Shown here: positions 11,273-21,542 of the stretch, piece after piece
Position numbering within the stretch: the stretch's first letter is position 1
Layout: every line of letters starts with the position of its first letter
Assembly (NCBI GenBank): GCA_026182355.1
Contig: JAPFBL010000036.1
Location: 186,001 to 250,000, forward strand
Direction of reading: 5' to 3'
DNA length: 64,000 bases
Source of the DNA: Hermatobates lingyangjiaoensis
Lineage: Eukaryota > Arthropoda > Insecta > Hemiptera > Hermatobatidae
Translations under genes and position numbers: made by a program
The notes under the pieces: generated by a model
What the model was told of the DNA's origin: nothing
Seen by the model: the letters and a program-made list of their open reading frames with translations, nothing else
Database searches by the model: none

Positions 11273-11562
11273 TTTTTTTTTTTTTTTTTTTTTTCTTTTT
11301 CCACCCAGCAGTACCCCTGCTGGATGGGAGTTTATTGAATAGTTTACAAACATGTGTCACGCTGAGTATAACATGTTATTATATTCTACTATCTTGACTA
11401 TAACAATTTTTAGATTATTCAATTACTTAACTTAATTATTAACTTAAATATTAACACATTGACTTAAATCTAATAATTAATATAGCATAACCTATCATAA
11501 CGTAGTGTACCACAGCATAATAACAAAACATATCTAAATATAATAACACTTATAATGGTTTA
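11273..11562 (-). other. LINE 3' UTR and poly(A) tail
   Basis: Non-coding end of the LINE after the last stop. On the minus strand it ends GGGTACTGCTGGGTGG, then an A-rich tail (11273-11300) directly before the target-site duplication. A small GC-rich inverted motif (CCAGCAGGGGTACTGCTGG) sits just before the tail and could form a hairpin. Confidence 0.8.
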
Positions 11563-11900
11563 AAATACGTCTAAGTCTATTTTCTTAATAAAGTGCATAA
11601 ACGGTTTAAAATTTTCATCTTTGAGTAAGTCTGATCTGGCTGCTGGCCAAGAGCCTCCAGTGATGACGATATGCTGGATCAGGGGTCCTCTGTGGCGGTC
11701 CAGGATAGGACAGTGTAGAGGAGATGTTGCCAGGTCTGTGATGTGGTATGGTCGCAGATACATGCATCTTCTGGTATTATATGGAAACGGTTCAGATATG
11801 ATGTTGTACGTCCGTGTCCAGTCAGCACTTGAGTGAGTTTATAATTTATTATGAGATGGGGCGATATTTGTTTTCGAAAGTCTATTGTAGGTATGAATGA
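11563..11900 (-). pseudogene. LINE ORF2 C-terminal domain
   Basis: Minus-strand reading gives KLTQVLTGHGRTTSYLNRF, then CICDHTTSQTWQHLLY, and after a frame change CPILDRHRGP. This is the C-terminal motif of R1/I-type LINEs: TGHG-x-x-x-x-YL-x-RF, C-x-C, QT-x-x-HLL, CP-x-x-x-x-R. Frame changes occur at its start (about 11908, after the RNase H part) and in the middle (about 11720), so it is not translatable as one piece. It follows RNase H directly, as expected for ORF2. Confidence 0.8.
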
Positions 11901-11901
11901 T

Positions 11902-12509
11902 TTAGTTTCCCTTTTTTATTGAGGACCTCCAGGCATCTTGCCATTGCTCTTCACTCTTCCTTGCCAGCTTGCTCTTCATATATGACAAAGGTGCCTTGTC
12001 ATAACTGACTGTCTCGTTCCCTTCCGCTGCCTCCTTTGCTAATCGGTCTGCTAGCTCATTCCCTTCCGTCCCTATATGAGCTTTGACCCATTCAATTTGA
12101 ATTTTACATTTTGTCATAGCAGCTATTTTTTTTCTTATTTCTTCCGGTATTGGGAGGTGGATGTTTCTATTTTGAATTAAGTCTATTGATGTTTGACTGT
12201 CAGTTAAGATTTTTGCAAAGGTACAATCATTTCCCTCAGACTTAGTTTTTTTTTGACCCACTGAATTGCTTTCAGAATTGCAAAAAGTTCTGCCTGGTTA
12301 TTACTGCAAGTTGATCTAAGTTTATATTTGTGGTGCTCAATAATTTCCTCTGTTTTGAAGACAGCGAATGCGCAGCCCACCCCTCCATTGATCTTACTAC
12401 CGTCTGTGAATACTTTATACTTGATGTTTACATTGTCGAGTCCCTGTGTGTTGAGATCAACATCTATTCCAGGATGTAGCCACTGTGAACTTCTGTATGA
12501 TCTCTCGTA
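11902..12509 (-). pseudogene. LINE RNase H domain
   Basis: Four catalytic blocks are visible: VFTDGSK (12396-12414), NNQAELFAIL, LTDSQTSIDL and VKAHIGTEGNELADRLAKEA. These supply the D, E, D and H/D positions of an RNase H that removes RNA from the cDNA hybrid. The first two blocks are in a different frame from the last two; the break falls in an A-run of nine at about 12247-12255, a typical slippage site. A further frame change at about 12511 separates it from the upstream RT part. Otherwise the domain is well preserved, which suggests fairly recent decay. Confidence 0.85.
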
Positions 12510-12511
12510 TT

Positions 12512-13118
12512 CTACTTCTTATCTTTTCCATTGCTATTGATTTCGTATTTTGAGATGGCTTCTTCAATTTTTAGTAAAATGGGCTTTAAATCTGCTATGA
12601 CCAATGCAGCATCATAACTGATTGTTCTGAAGCCCTTTATTATTCTCAAGGAAATAAGGCGTTGAACTCTCTTTAATTTTGTTTGATTGAATTTTTTTTG
12701 AATGGCTCTTCTCCAGATTGGTGCTGCATAGACTAACATAGGTTCAATGGCACCCATGTATATTGTCCGTAACGCTTCACTGCCCAGTCCCCAATAAACT
12801 TTTGCAGATCGTGATAGAGTATTGACTGTTTGTAGACACTTATTGTAGACTCTGTCGATGTGTTCGTTGAAGTTGTGTCTGTAGTCAAATGTTACTCCCA
12901 AATATTTCATATTCTTCACCAAATTTAGCTTTTGTCCATTCATATAAATATTTACTGATTGTGAGGCACCTTTCCTTTTAAAAAATAACACTTTAGATTT
13001 TTTTTTATTAAAAACTAACTTATTAGCTATTGCCCACTGAGTGACTATGCGTATGGCTTCGTTACAAATGGCTTCTATTTCTATGGTAGATGTGGAGGAA
13101 ACTAGTAATAGAAGATCG
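12512..13118 (-). pseudogene. LINE RT thumb/linker region, downstream of broken catalytic motif
   Basis: Continues the RT after the frame break: LLLLVSSTSTIEIEA (right after the catalytic DD), IANKLVFNKKKSKVLFF, NMKYLGVTFDYRHNFNEHI, then a helical linker ending SNGKDKK before a stop at 12512. KYLGV-x-x-D is the usual conserved block after the LINE RT palm. It is in frame throughout about 200 codons, so the only local damage is the base loss at 13119/13120 and the shift at its end. Confidence 0.85.
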
Positions 13119-15282
13119 TAGCAAAAGCTTGAACTTCGACTTCTTTAGGAAATGGCAACTGCAGTAGTGAGTCATACATGATGTTCCAGAAACCGGGGCC
13201 ACATGCAGAACCTTGAGGACATCCTTTATGTACTGGTTTAGTTAGTTGGTGGCCGTTAACTTGTAGTGTTGCCTTTCTGTCAGAGAAATATGCTCTTGAG
13301 AGATTGTAGAGGTTACTGGGGCAGTTATAGCGTTTTAGCTGGTAAAGTATAGAGGGCCACCATGCAGAATCAAAGGCGCCTTCAACGTCTAGAGAGATTA
13401 GGATTACTTTCCTTCTTTTATTGAAGTTTGCCACAATAGCTTGCTGAATGGCCATTACTGCATCAGTGGTGTTTACTTGTGGAGTGAACCCCATTTGTCG
13501 ATGACTTAGAAGATTGTTCACCCTGAGGTAGTGCATGATGCGGTCAATTAATAGTCTCTCTAATACTTTCCCAGCAAAAGGAAGCAAACTTATGGGCCTA
13601 TATTTACCAGCTTCGTCGGAGTGTTCCCGCCCTGGTTTTGTTAGTAATATAATCAAAGAGTGCTTCCATTCTGTGGGAAAATAACCTCTTTTTAACAGCT
13701 CATTGTAAAATTGCGTCGTGAATCTAGGTACGTTTTGAAAAACTCTGAGCATTATTTCTCTGGTTAAGCCATCCAGACCAGGTGCCTTTTTAGGGGCAAA
13801 TCTTTTTATTGCCCGCTCAACCTCCTGTATTGTAAATTTTTTATCATCAAGAGAAGAAATATATCTAATTTTTTCTCTCACTTCTGTATGGTAGTAATTA
13901 TCTGTACTGGTGTCGTCATCAGGAAACATCTTGTTCATTACTGTTTCAACACTTTCTTTGAAATCTGAAGTGTGAGACCCATCTGGTTTCTTAATTGTAG
14001 AGAATATCAGGTTAGTTTTTAATTTACTTGTAGCCAATTTATAGATTGTATTCCATGGGTTTTGCCCTATCGATGATTCGCAGTAAGATTTCCAAGATTC
14101 AAATTTAGCCTTCGCTATAGTATCTGAGTAATTTTTCTTGATCTCGTAATATTCTTTTTTCTCTCTTTCACAATTTAGCTGTTTTTTCCTCAGTTTCTGA
14201 TAAATTCTTCTCTTTCTTAAGACGATTTTTCTTTTTTCCGTCAACTCTTCATTCCACCAGCATACTTCACTCTTGTTGCTTATTTTCTTATGTCTTATTA
14301 GTGGTAGAGATTTATTGCATGTTTTACAAATAACTTTATTAAATATATTTGAGAATGCTACAATGTTCTTAGTGTTTTTTGCCTCAGCTTCTAATAGATA
14401 GTCAACTTGCTCGAGACGGAAGTCCTGGATTCCGTGAATTTGTAATATTTTACTTAAACACTCTTCTTTCAGACATGCATCAAATTTATTCCAGTCTGCC
14501 TTTTCTGTTTTATATTTCTTGTGATATAAGTTATTTGTACTTTTGAGCTTGTAATTTTGGTAAAGATGATCTATCTCAAAAGATAAATAGTTATGATCCG
14601 AAGCAGTTTCCTCCTCCAAGAACTTATTTTTCCAATTATTAAGACGAGGGCTCATACAAGTCGATGTTACTGTTAGATCAATTTTGCTTTCACCATTTGA
14701 ACTGTGATATGTCGGTAAACCATCATCCTGGTTGTGTACAATCAAATCATTTTCTGCTAGAAAATATTCCATTATTTTCCCTCTGGAGTTGGTTACCCTG
14801 TCGTGCCAAGTTTTAGATCTTGAATTGCTGTCCATGCATAGAAGATAGTTGTTACAGTTGATTATATCTATTTTTCGTTTAAGATGAAACAAGTCATGAG
14901 TTAAATCATTATTAATGTCTAAGTACACACTTATTAGAAGCATCTTATTACCATTCACACCGTTGTTGAGCTCGATCAGAACAGTATCCTCGTCACTGTG
15001 CTCGTTTAGGAGTATAACATTTATTTCTGGTTTGGTTACCACTATGGCAGCTCTTTTCCTCTCTTTTCCTTTTTGATAGATCCTGTATTTTTTTGAAAAT
15101 CCAGCAACATTATTATAACTGCAGTAAGGTTCTTGTATAAACAATATATCATAATTGACCCGTGATAATAGCTCAGTTAGCTGGGCAGTTGCCTTGTAAG
15201 ATTTCATTAAATTAATCTGTAAGCACTTCAGTTGTTTGTTTACCTGTAGTCTGTTTATTATTTTATTAGTTTTAGTATCCAT
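13119..15282 (-). pseudogene. LINE ORF2: APE endonuclease and reverse transcriptase
   Basis: 726-codon frame starting at an ATG (MDTKTNK). Endonuclease, residues about 17-240: KCLQINLMKS, FIQEPY, LISVYLD, LLCMDSNSRSKTWHDR, KIDLTVTS and ASDHNYLSFEI give the N, E, Y, D/N and D-H positions of an APE-like nuclease that nicks the target. Zinc-like CNK/CWW spacing lies near 320-345. RT, residues about 483-720: APGLDGL, KYRPISLLPFAGKVLERL, RQMGFTP, ISLDVEGAFDSAWW (first catalytic D) and CPQGSACGPGFWN. It should end in FADD but reads FATIFYY then stop, because one base is missing between 13119 and 13120. It starts about 100 bp after ORF1 and would be translated from the same transcript. Confidence 0.92.
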
Positions 15283-15380
15283 AGTCTATACTTTGTTTTA
15301 ATCTATTGAGAGTGGCCAGGTAGACTGGACAATTTTTGTTAAGCGATGAGTGATTAGGATCATACTTATTAACTGACCTG

Positions 15381-16394
15381 TCATTTTTGTTGTGGTTGAG
15401 AAATTGCTGCACTGTTCTGATTTCCTGGGACAGTCCTGTAATCGATGTTCTTCAGAACATTTGGGCAGGATAATCTATTCTTTCCATCTTTATGGTTAGA
15501 AAACTGATTGCAGTTAAAACATCGAAATAGGGAAACATAGTCTGCCACTCTGCATACACTCCATTGAATTTTTAATTTACTTTTTAAAATCTCCACTCGT
15601 AGCGAAGGCTTCACTTCCATTATAAAATGCCTGGTTTTCCTGTGTCTATTTTCTAAAAGTTTAATTGGTATTATATCATTTTTTGTATGTTCAGTTCTGG
15701 ATTTTGCCTCACAATGATGTCAACAGCGATATCGGGAGAGACGGCTTCAGGAAGATTATAAACAATTAATCGTGGCCACTTTTTATTGCTTATATGTGCC
15801 TTTAGCTTATCTTTACACTTAAATTAATTTCTTTTACTACTTTATCAATATCTTGTTTTGAGTTGGATACAATTATTAGCTTCCCATCTTTAACTTTCTT
15901 AAATTGCTGGATACTCAAATTTAGTTTCACAGGATCTACTTTTTCCTTAACTATTTTTTTAGATTGGTCGCCACTCAAAGAAGTAACTGGTTCTACTATT
16001 GCTTTGAATGTACTAATAATTTTTTCCTGTTTCGTCCTTTGAGTTACAGCAGCAGCATATGTTACCCTTCTACTTTCTGCATCAGTTAGTTTATTCTTTA
16101 ATGTTGTAATTACATTTACTTTCTCGTTGTAGGCCGAATTTATATCACTTATACATTGAAACACTTTCTCCTTTGCTTCTGCACTTATTTTCCCTCTGCT
16201 ATTTATAATGGTTCTAATATTTTGGAGAGCATTGTGAATAACTCGTCCATATCATTCGTCATTCTGTATACAGTATTCAGAGTGCACTGACCTGTAAATA
16301 TGCTTGCAGCTGGCAGGAGGGTTACTGGACTAAGGGTTCCAAACTCAAGGGCCAGTGGGGATTGCCACTCTAGCGCAGGTATCAGGGACGCCAA
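15381..16394 (-). pseudogene. LINE ORF1 (gag-like, zinc knuckle), broken
   Basis: At least three frames are needed. The 5' part (16394-16203) and the middle part (16164-15802: a lysine-rich segment with RVTYAAAVTQRTKQEKI) precede a C-terminal part (15620-15381) with MEVKPSLRVEIL, WSVCRVADYVSLFRCFNCN and a following H/C pattern. VKP-x-LR ... CRV-x-DY-x-x-x-x-RCF-x-C is the usual ORF1 C-terminus in R1/I-type elements, where zinc knuckles bind RNA. A second knuckle (CSEEHRLQDCPRKSEQC) is readable only in another frame at about 15395-15460. In life this protein would coat the element RNA. Confidence 0.75.
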
Positions 16395-16576
16395 CTAAAG
16401 GGATTAGCCTCCCTTATATGACGCCCATAAACAACCCAACACGACTAATTGGGAGCGGCTTTCTTTGACCTCTACCACGATCCCTCGGTCTCTAGAAACG
16501 CCGAAGAGCCAGGATATTCAACTTTTCACTAGCAAGGAAACACAGATCTTATCTCTATTGCCGCCCGAAAGAGACC
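16395..16576 (-). other. LINE 5' UTR
   Basis: Non-coding and less AT-rich than the surroundings. It lies between the presumed 5' end at the target-site duplication and ORF1, and probably holds the element's internal promoter (inference from the family; no motif is called). Confidence 0.5.
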
Positions 16577-16583
16577 GAAGTTC

Positions 16584-16586
<3 letters not shown>
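16577..16586. repeat. Target-site duplication, right
   Basis: GAAGTTCGCG, identical to 11263-11272, followed by (TG)n. Confidence 0.85.
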
Positions 16587-16614
<28 letters not shown>

Positions 16615-16731
16615 GTGGAGAGAGAGAGAGAGAGTGTGTGTGTGTATGTCTGTGTGTGTGTGTGTGTGTCTGTGTCTGTGTGTGTGTGTGTGTGTATGTG
16701 TCTGTGCGTGTGTATGTGTGTGTGTGCGTCC
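16585..16731. repeat. Compound (TG)n/(GA)n microsatellite
   Basis: TG repeats with GTA and GTC interruptions, and a GA block at 16617-16634. Adjoins the LINE 5' end. Confidence 0.95.
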
Positions 16732-16734
16732 TGT

Positions 16735-18160
16735 AATAAATGATGATCGGCTGTACTTTTTAGCTTAGTTTATGTAAGAAGGATGGCATTCGTAATAGTA
16801 TAGAAGGAAAACTATTGCATCCATATACAAGGATTTTCATCGTGTGATAGATGATTGTATGACAGTAGTTTTGTGGTGAATCTAAATGGTTTACATCTAA
16901 AAATGTTAACCTAAAATATCCAATTCTACTTTTACGTGATCCATTTTGCATATCCATGCTTCTCTTGCTGAATTGAAGCATGAGAAAGGTGATTTTTGTT
17001 CGTTATAACAAGACAACCATGTCTCATGAGATTTAAAAATTTTAAATTTTGAATTAGATGTTGTTTTGTCAGAAATAACTTCGGTGCTTTCAAATTAATA
17101 AGAACATTATTACAATATGAGGGACAACTATTAAGTTGTATAAGAAGCAAAATTGAAGTTCTAGGTAAATAAGAATCAGTATAAGAAAATCATACTCGTA
17201 GTTATGGATACAATAAGGGTAGCATGGATGTGAATGGCTATAACAACACATAAGAAATACTACTTCAACATAACGAGAAAAGAAGAGATTGAAATCCAAA
17301 TAGTTTCAAAAAAATAATCATTTTATAAAGTAGCATTATATATAATAATATTAATATGAATAAAATATCAAATAAATTACACATGACAATACAAAAAAAA
17401 ATTGAGAATAATGATTGAGTCCGAAAGATAATCTAGTACCAAGGAGTCAAATATGCAGGTTATATGAAGCTCTAAAGGTAACATGAGAGTGGAGTTTGAG
17501 ACTAACGATTTGTATTCGGGAACAGCAAACAAACAGACGACGATGAGGTTGACTGGCTAAGAATAGGGAGGTTTCTGCGATGTCTGACGGGGGCTTTAGG
17601 ACAATTCATATGCATGCTCACCTTGGTTGAAACCAAGCCAATGTAAAAAGTGTCACATTGCATCAAAACAAGTCTTAGACGTCCTATCAATAGCTTCTCT
17701 AAAATATTTCGATTTAGTTGTATAGAAATCCCACCTATATCCTTGATTATGAACACGTCTATTCTTCTGAGTCCAGAAATATAAAATATCAGTGTTGTGT
17801 AATTTATATATCCGATAGCGTTTAGAATTGGTCTCATGAATTTATGAATAAATCTAGCAGAATTAGATCTCTTACTTTTTTTTCAAAACAGTCCCTTTAA
17901 CCTTTCATAGTGAAAAAATTAAACGCAAAGCAAAAGATTCTAAAAAGAGCATTCAACATTGTGACGGAACTACTTTAATGCCATTATTTTTGGTGTCATG
18001 GGCCAATGCACCTACTTCATACAATACCTTCTTTACTTACTGCATCTTTACATTCTTGAGCTAGATTATTTGTATAGAATTGGGAAAATACAAGGTATAT
18101 TAAATTAAAATGTTTCGAGATAAATGTTTTTTTTTAGAGAACGGTGATATGTAAAGAATT
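16735..18160. other. AT-rich stretch, no recognised gene
   Basis: A weakly open minus-strand frame at 17502-17837 gives a peptide with no recognisable motif. I treat it as chance. Confidence 0.4.
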
Positions 18161-18162
18161 GT

Positions 18163-18273
18163 GCAGAAAAAAATCACAATTAAACACGTGATGCAATCAA
18201 TGAAGTCCAAAATCTCAAGGAAAAAGAAAAGCAAAGAAAATAAATGCTCTGAGGCCTTTCAGTTTATGTCATC

Positions 18274-18331
<58 letters not shown>

Positions 18332-18437
18332 AAAGAAATTGAAGTTATTGTACCTTCTTTTTTCTTTCTTTGTTCTCTTATAATATAATGTGAAAGGCCT
18401 CAGAGCATTTATTTCTTCTGTTTTTCTTTTTCCTCGT
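18163..18437. repeat. Snap-back PLE-like repeat around a (GA)n tract
   Basis: 18163-18205 repeats the opening of 1269-1310 (TCACAAT...ACACGTG...GCAATCAATGAAGT). Arms 18216-18263 and 18389-18437 are reverse complements (AATAAATGCTCTGAGGCCTT). Between them lies (GA)n at 18273-18330. On the minus strand CTGATGACATA begins at 18276, the same box as at 1346. Confidence 0.6.
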
Positions 18438-18439
18438 GG

Positions 18440-19340
18440 TTTTGTACTTAAAGAGTTATACATATATATTTGTTAAAATATCAGTTTTATAGTTTTATTA
18501 TATCTATAGCAATATAACTTGAAATAAAAGAACATAAATAATAATAGCTGTATTTCGTACCAATTAATGTTATAATGTTGGTTCGTAATTAATATTAGTG
18601 ATAAAATTTGATCACAAGTAAATGGTCATTTATGATAAATCAGTATTATAAAAAGTATTATAAAGTTCACATTATTATAATTTAATAAATGAAATACCTG
18701 ATCATTAATTAATGTTTACTGAAATTAGATTTAGTAAACTACCCTCCCTACTTAAGGAGGGAGGAGGGACAAGTTATTGATAAAGAATAACAAAAATAAA
18801 TAATAAATCAATGAAAACATTTGAATAAAAACTATCAACAAATTTTAAAAAAGTAACACTAAAAATAATTGAGTAAACAAAAGATTAATTAAGAAATTAA
18901 AAATAATTAACGTTTGAGGCTAAGTCAAGGAGCAGATCTACATTCCAGAAGACTAATAACTGCTTCTTACGAGGCTCTCAGACTGGCTTTAAATATAAAT
19001 ATAAATATATATATATATTATAGGTTGCTGTGTCGGTTACTAGTCATTGCGTCTACAACGTGCTTATGTGAAATATTTATTTATCTATATTTATGTTCCA
19101 GATATAATCTTCAAAAACACATAAACTATAAAGGAAAAAGAAAAACTTTATTTTTTTATCTCCTATATAAATAAAAATACTACAAAATCCATTGGAATTA
19201 ATTTCTGTTATAGACTAAATCTATCCATTTTTTTTTTGTTTGGGAAAGATCTAGGCCAATTTTTGGACTCTTTTTGTTGCTTAGACTGTTTTTTTATTGC
19301 ATGTATTTACTTTTAATTCTTAGCGACACTCTCTGCGCCA
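18440..19340. other. AT-rich stretch, nothing recognised
   Basis: A G-run-rich spot at about 18745-18770 (GGAGGGAGGAGGGAC) is the only local oddity. No gene seen. Confidence 0.45.
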
Positions 19341-19344
19341 GGGG

Positions 19345-19735
19345 ACTTTTTGTACTTCACTTCCAAAACATAAGCATGAATTCGAAAAAGGAGCTCCTGT
19401 CATGCGTATGAGAAATGATGGTCTACCGCGCTTATATAATGAAAGAAGACTAATAACTGAGGAGCTTTACGATCAATTCATTGTATGTAAAATTATTTCA
19501 CCACACTTTCACTATGTTTTAATTCCATGATTGAATTTTTTTTATCTAAAGTTGGTAACATTTCTTTCTTAATATTAAAGGATTTAATTTCCAATTCAGT
19601 TAGCAATTGCCATGACTGTTGATAAGTCTCAAGGAGAGACTCTTCAGAAAGTTTTAGTATATTTAGGTAAAGCAGAATTTCAACATGACCAGTTACATGT
19701 GTCTATCAGGAGACTAATTTATAGTTGATCTGCAT
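19345..19735 (+). pseudogene. Helitron helicase C-terminal fragment, copy 1
   Basis: Two in-frame blocks match the end of the Helitron Rep/PIF1-like helicase. 19387-19500: EKGAPVMRMRNDGLPRLYN...RRLITEELYDQFIVCKII, equivalent to the family's G-A-P-V-M-L-L-R-N ... N-G-T-R-L block. 19596-19728: FQLAIAMTVDKSQGETLQKV then LGKAEFQHDQLHVSI, the helicase VI-type block (normally AMT-x-NKSQGQT ... HGQLYVA-x-SR). The segment between them is eroded by stops and frame changes. The helicase would unwind DNA during rolling-circle transposition; the Rep HUH nuclease part is absent. Confidence 0.8.
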
Positions 19736-19774
19736 TGACGTGAACATGATTGCATTGAAAAGTAAGGTGATGGA

Positions 19775-19805
19775 TGACCCAACGGGTCACGTGGAGTCCA
19801 GCTAG
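19775..19805 (+). mobile_element. Helitron 3' terminus: hairpin plus CTAG
   Basis: TGACCC-AAC-GGGTCA (19775-19789) forms a 6-bp hairpin. Twelve bases later the element ends in CTAG (19802-19805), followed by T. A 3' hairpin about 10-12 bases before CTRR-T is the Helitron hallmark. The same hairpin stands at the end of the second Helitron (42352-42366, minus). Confidence 0.75.
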
Positions 19806-19840
19806 TCATAAAATGGACAAATATACATACAAACTGGAAT

Positions 19841-20125
19841 GTGTGCAATCTTGGAGTAGAGTACACTGTACTGACAGCAAATAAGCCATCTAGTTGTTGG
19901 AGGTCTATACTCTTCGGGGGCGCACAGAAACATGCTGGAGAATCTTATAGAAGGAAACCTGCAAGATTTTCATTGGTACACAATAACAGAGATCCTAAAA
20001 AAATATTAATACCGGACGCATTATGGAAGAATAACCAAAACAGTAACTTAAATAGAGCTTTTAGAACGATAGTAGTTGCTAATGATTTAAAAGTTTTTAT
20101 TGAGACAAGTAGAATGGGATACTAA
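19841..20125 (+). other. Open frame just outside the Helitron end, unrecognised
   Basis: 94 codons from the first ATG, ending TSRMGY before a stop. Moderately balanced composition with no low-complexity part and segments such as CWRSILFGGAQKHAGESYRR. I do not recognise it. It begins 35 bases past the Helitron 3' end, so it belongs to the host or another element. It could be a remnant exon or chance. Confidence 0.2.
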
Positions 20126-20860
20126 GGATAAGTGAGAAGTCGAGTAAAGTATGCAACTTTTTATACATCTATTTTTGAGAAGACCAATATGTATAACAAA
20201 TAAAATATTTAAAAATATGTTTTAAGAAGGCTATAGAAATGATCAAGACTAACTATATATCCTCCTGATATAATTCAATTAAATTGAAAGCAGAAATGCA
20301 ATAGGAAATGCAGATATGATTTTATCTCAGAGGCTTCCCGTGAATATCATAACTGAAATCTGACTGTATATAGTTGCTGTAAATATTAACGTTAAATATG
20401 TAATTAATATTTAATGTAAATCTAATATTCATGTAAATATAATGTAAATATGTAATTAATTTACCAACAGATTTAATGTTGATACTGTTATGAATTCATA
20501 TTCTAATAGAACTATTAAAAATTAATAGAAAGGATATTTCCATTGTAATGAAGATCGTTAGGCAAGTAGGGAGAAGACCAAGTCTGAGATGGGATTTTGT
20601 TTGAGTTAGCTTGGATCTGATTGGATGCAGGCTAGCTTCTGCGGACAGTAGGCTCCTAACAAGCTCCAGATGTTTACCAAGAAATCCTAAACTCACTTAC
20701 CATCAGCAAAACTCGGCTAACTTTCCCTAAAGTCCACCAAGAAAAGAGTTTAGAATTTGTTATTTATTTCATCATCGATACAAATAAACGCACAAGTAAT
20801 GACATGTGCTATTATAGCCAATAATTTATACTAACAATTATTATGATCAAGATGATATAG
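20126..20860. other. AT-rich stretch, nothing recognised
   Basis: 20570-20760 is somewhat GC-richer, with a small AGCTTGGATC...GCTAGCTTC patch. No motif called. Confidence 0.4.
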
Positions 20861-20971
20861 CTTTATGCTTGAGGTATATATGTATATAAAAAGATTTCAC
20901 ATAAACACGTGAAATAACAATCAATGATGTGATAACAACCATTATATGAAATGGGAGAACAAGACTAAGAT

Positions 20972-21001
20972 CTTTCAACCGTAACAAAAGGTCTTCGTCA
21001 G
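20972..21001 (-). ncRNA. Hammerhead-like core, CTGACGA type
   Basis: CTGACGA, one A, GACCTTTTGTTACGGTT, GAAAG. The family consensus has GACCG/CGGTT as stem II; here a change (CCTTT) weakens it. Confidence 0.5.
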
Positions 21002-21057
21002 AGTCGAAAACCCAACTCAGACACAAAACAAAGATACGAACACTTACTGTCTCTAAT

Positions 21058-21078
21058 TTTCGGTTCAACCGTCATCAG
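21058..21078 (-). ncRNA. Compact hammerhead-like core, CTGATGA type
   Basis: CTGATGA, one C, GGT-TGA-ACC, GAAA. Both boxes are exact and stem II closes perfectly on three base pairs. It lies 57 bases upstream of the CTGACGA-type core on the same strand. Confidence 0.6.
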
Positions 21079-21542
21079 GAGAGTTGAGGTAGGGATACCA
21101 AGTGTACTTTCGAAGCGACGGATGGAGATAACAGAGTTTACACACGCGTGCCCGGTCACCTCGGAGGCACAAAAACCACATATCTGGTTTTTGAATCTTG
21201 TAAACCGGGTCTAAACTTAAAAAGATAGGTTTTTTTACTTGTTACTATTTTGTAACAATATATTTTTTAATATTATTGTCATTATTTTAACTTATTTTAA
21301 ACTATTGTTAATACAACTTTACTTTATTCTAATCATCCTCATTATTATTATTCTTTATGTATTCATTATTTATGTATTGATTATTTATATTCCAGGATTT
21401 TCTTTAGTATGAGTTATTTTCCTCTTTATTTCTTCATTATTATTTTTATGTTTTTATTATTTATATTTCCTTATTTTCTTCATTTTCACTTTCCATTTCT
21501 TAGCTCTTCGCTTAATCCTAGTTTATTTTACATATTTGACTT

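Larger units (their letters stand above)
11273..16576 (-). mobile_element. R1/I-type non-LTR retrotransposon, near full length, dead
   Basis: A minus-strand LINE with 5' UTR, ORF1 (zinc knuckle), ORF2 (APE-type endonuclease, RT, RNase H, C-terminal zinc motif) and a 3' UTR ending in poly(A). Its limits are fixed by a perfect 10-bp target-site duplication, GAAGTTCGCG, at 11263-11272 and 16577-16586, giving 5304 bp between the repeats. Presence of RNase H plus the QINL/IQEPY-type endonuclease and TGHG-type C-terminus points to the R1/I group; the exact clade needs a tree. Both ORFs are broken by several frameshifts, one inside the RT catalytic motif. The 5' end abuts a (TG)n tract; whether that was a preferred target is unknown. 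Confidence 0.9.
20865..21165 (-). mobile_element. PLE terminal fragment with two hammerhead-like cores
   Basis: Minus-strand fragment. 21165-21062 matches 21540-21643 on the other strand (shared CTTGGTATCCCTACCTCAA). It continues through two hammerhead-like cores (21058-21078 and 20972-21001) and the common terminal block (TTTCACATAAACACGTGAAA) to a short (TA) tract at 20878-20888. No coding sequence is kept. Confidence 0.7.

Noticed and set aside
11160..11397. Phe- or Lys-rich frames near 11.2-11.4 kb
   Set aside because: Translations of the oligo(T)/oligo(A) tails of retroelements, not genes.
16465..16768. Valine/cysteine and serine/valine-rich plus-strand peptides over the (TG)n tract
   Set aside because: Pure translation of a microsatellite.
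17502..17837. 111-codon minus-strand frame
   Set aside because: No recognisable motif and no repeat partner; a frame of this length can arise by chance on the sparse-stop strand.
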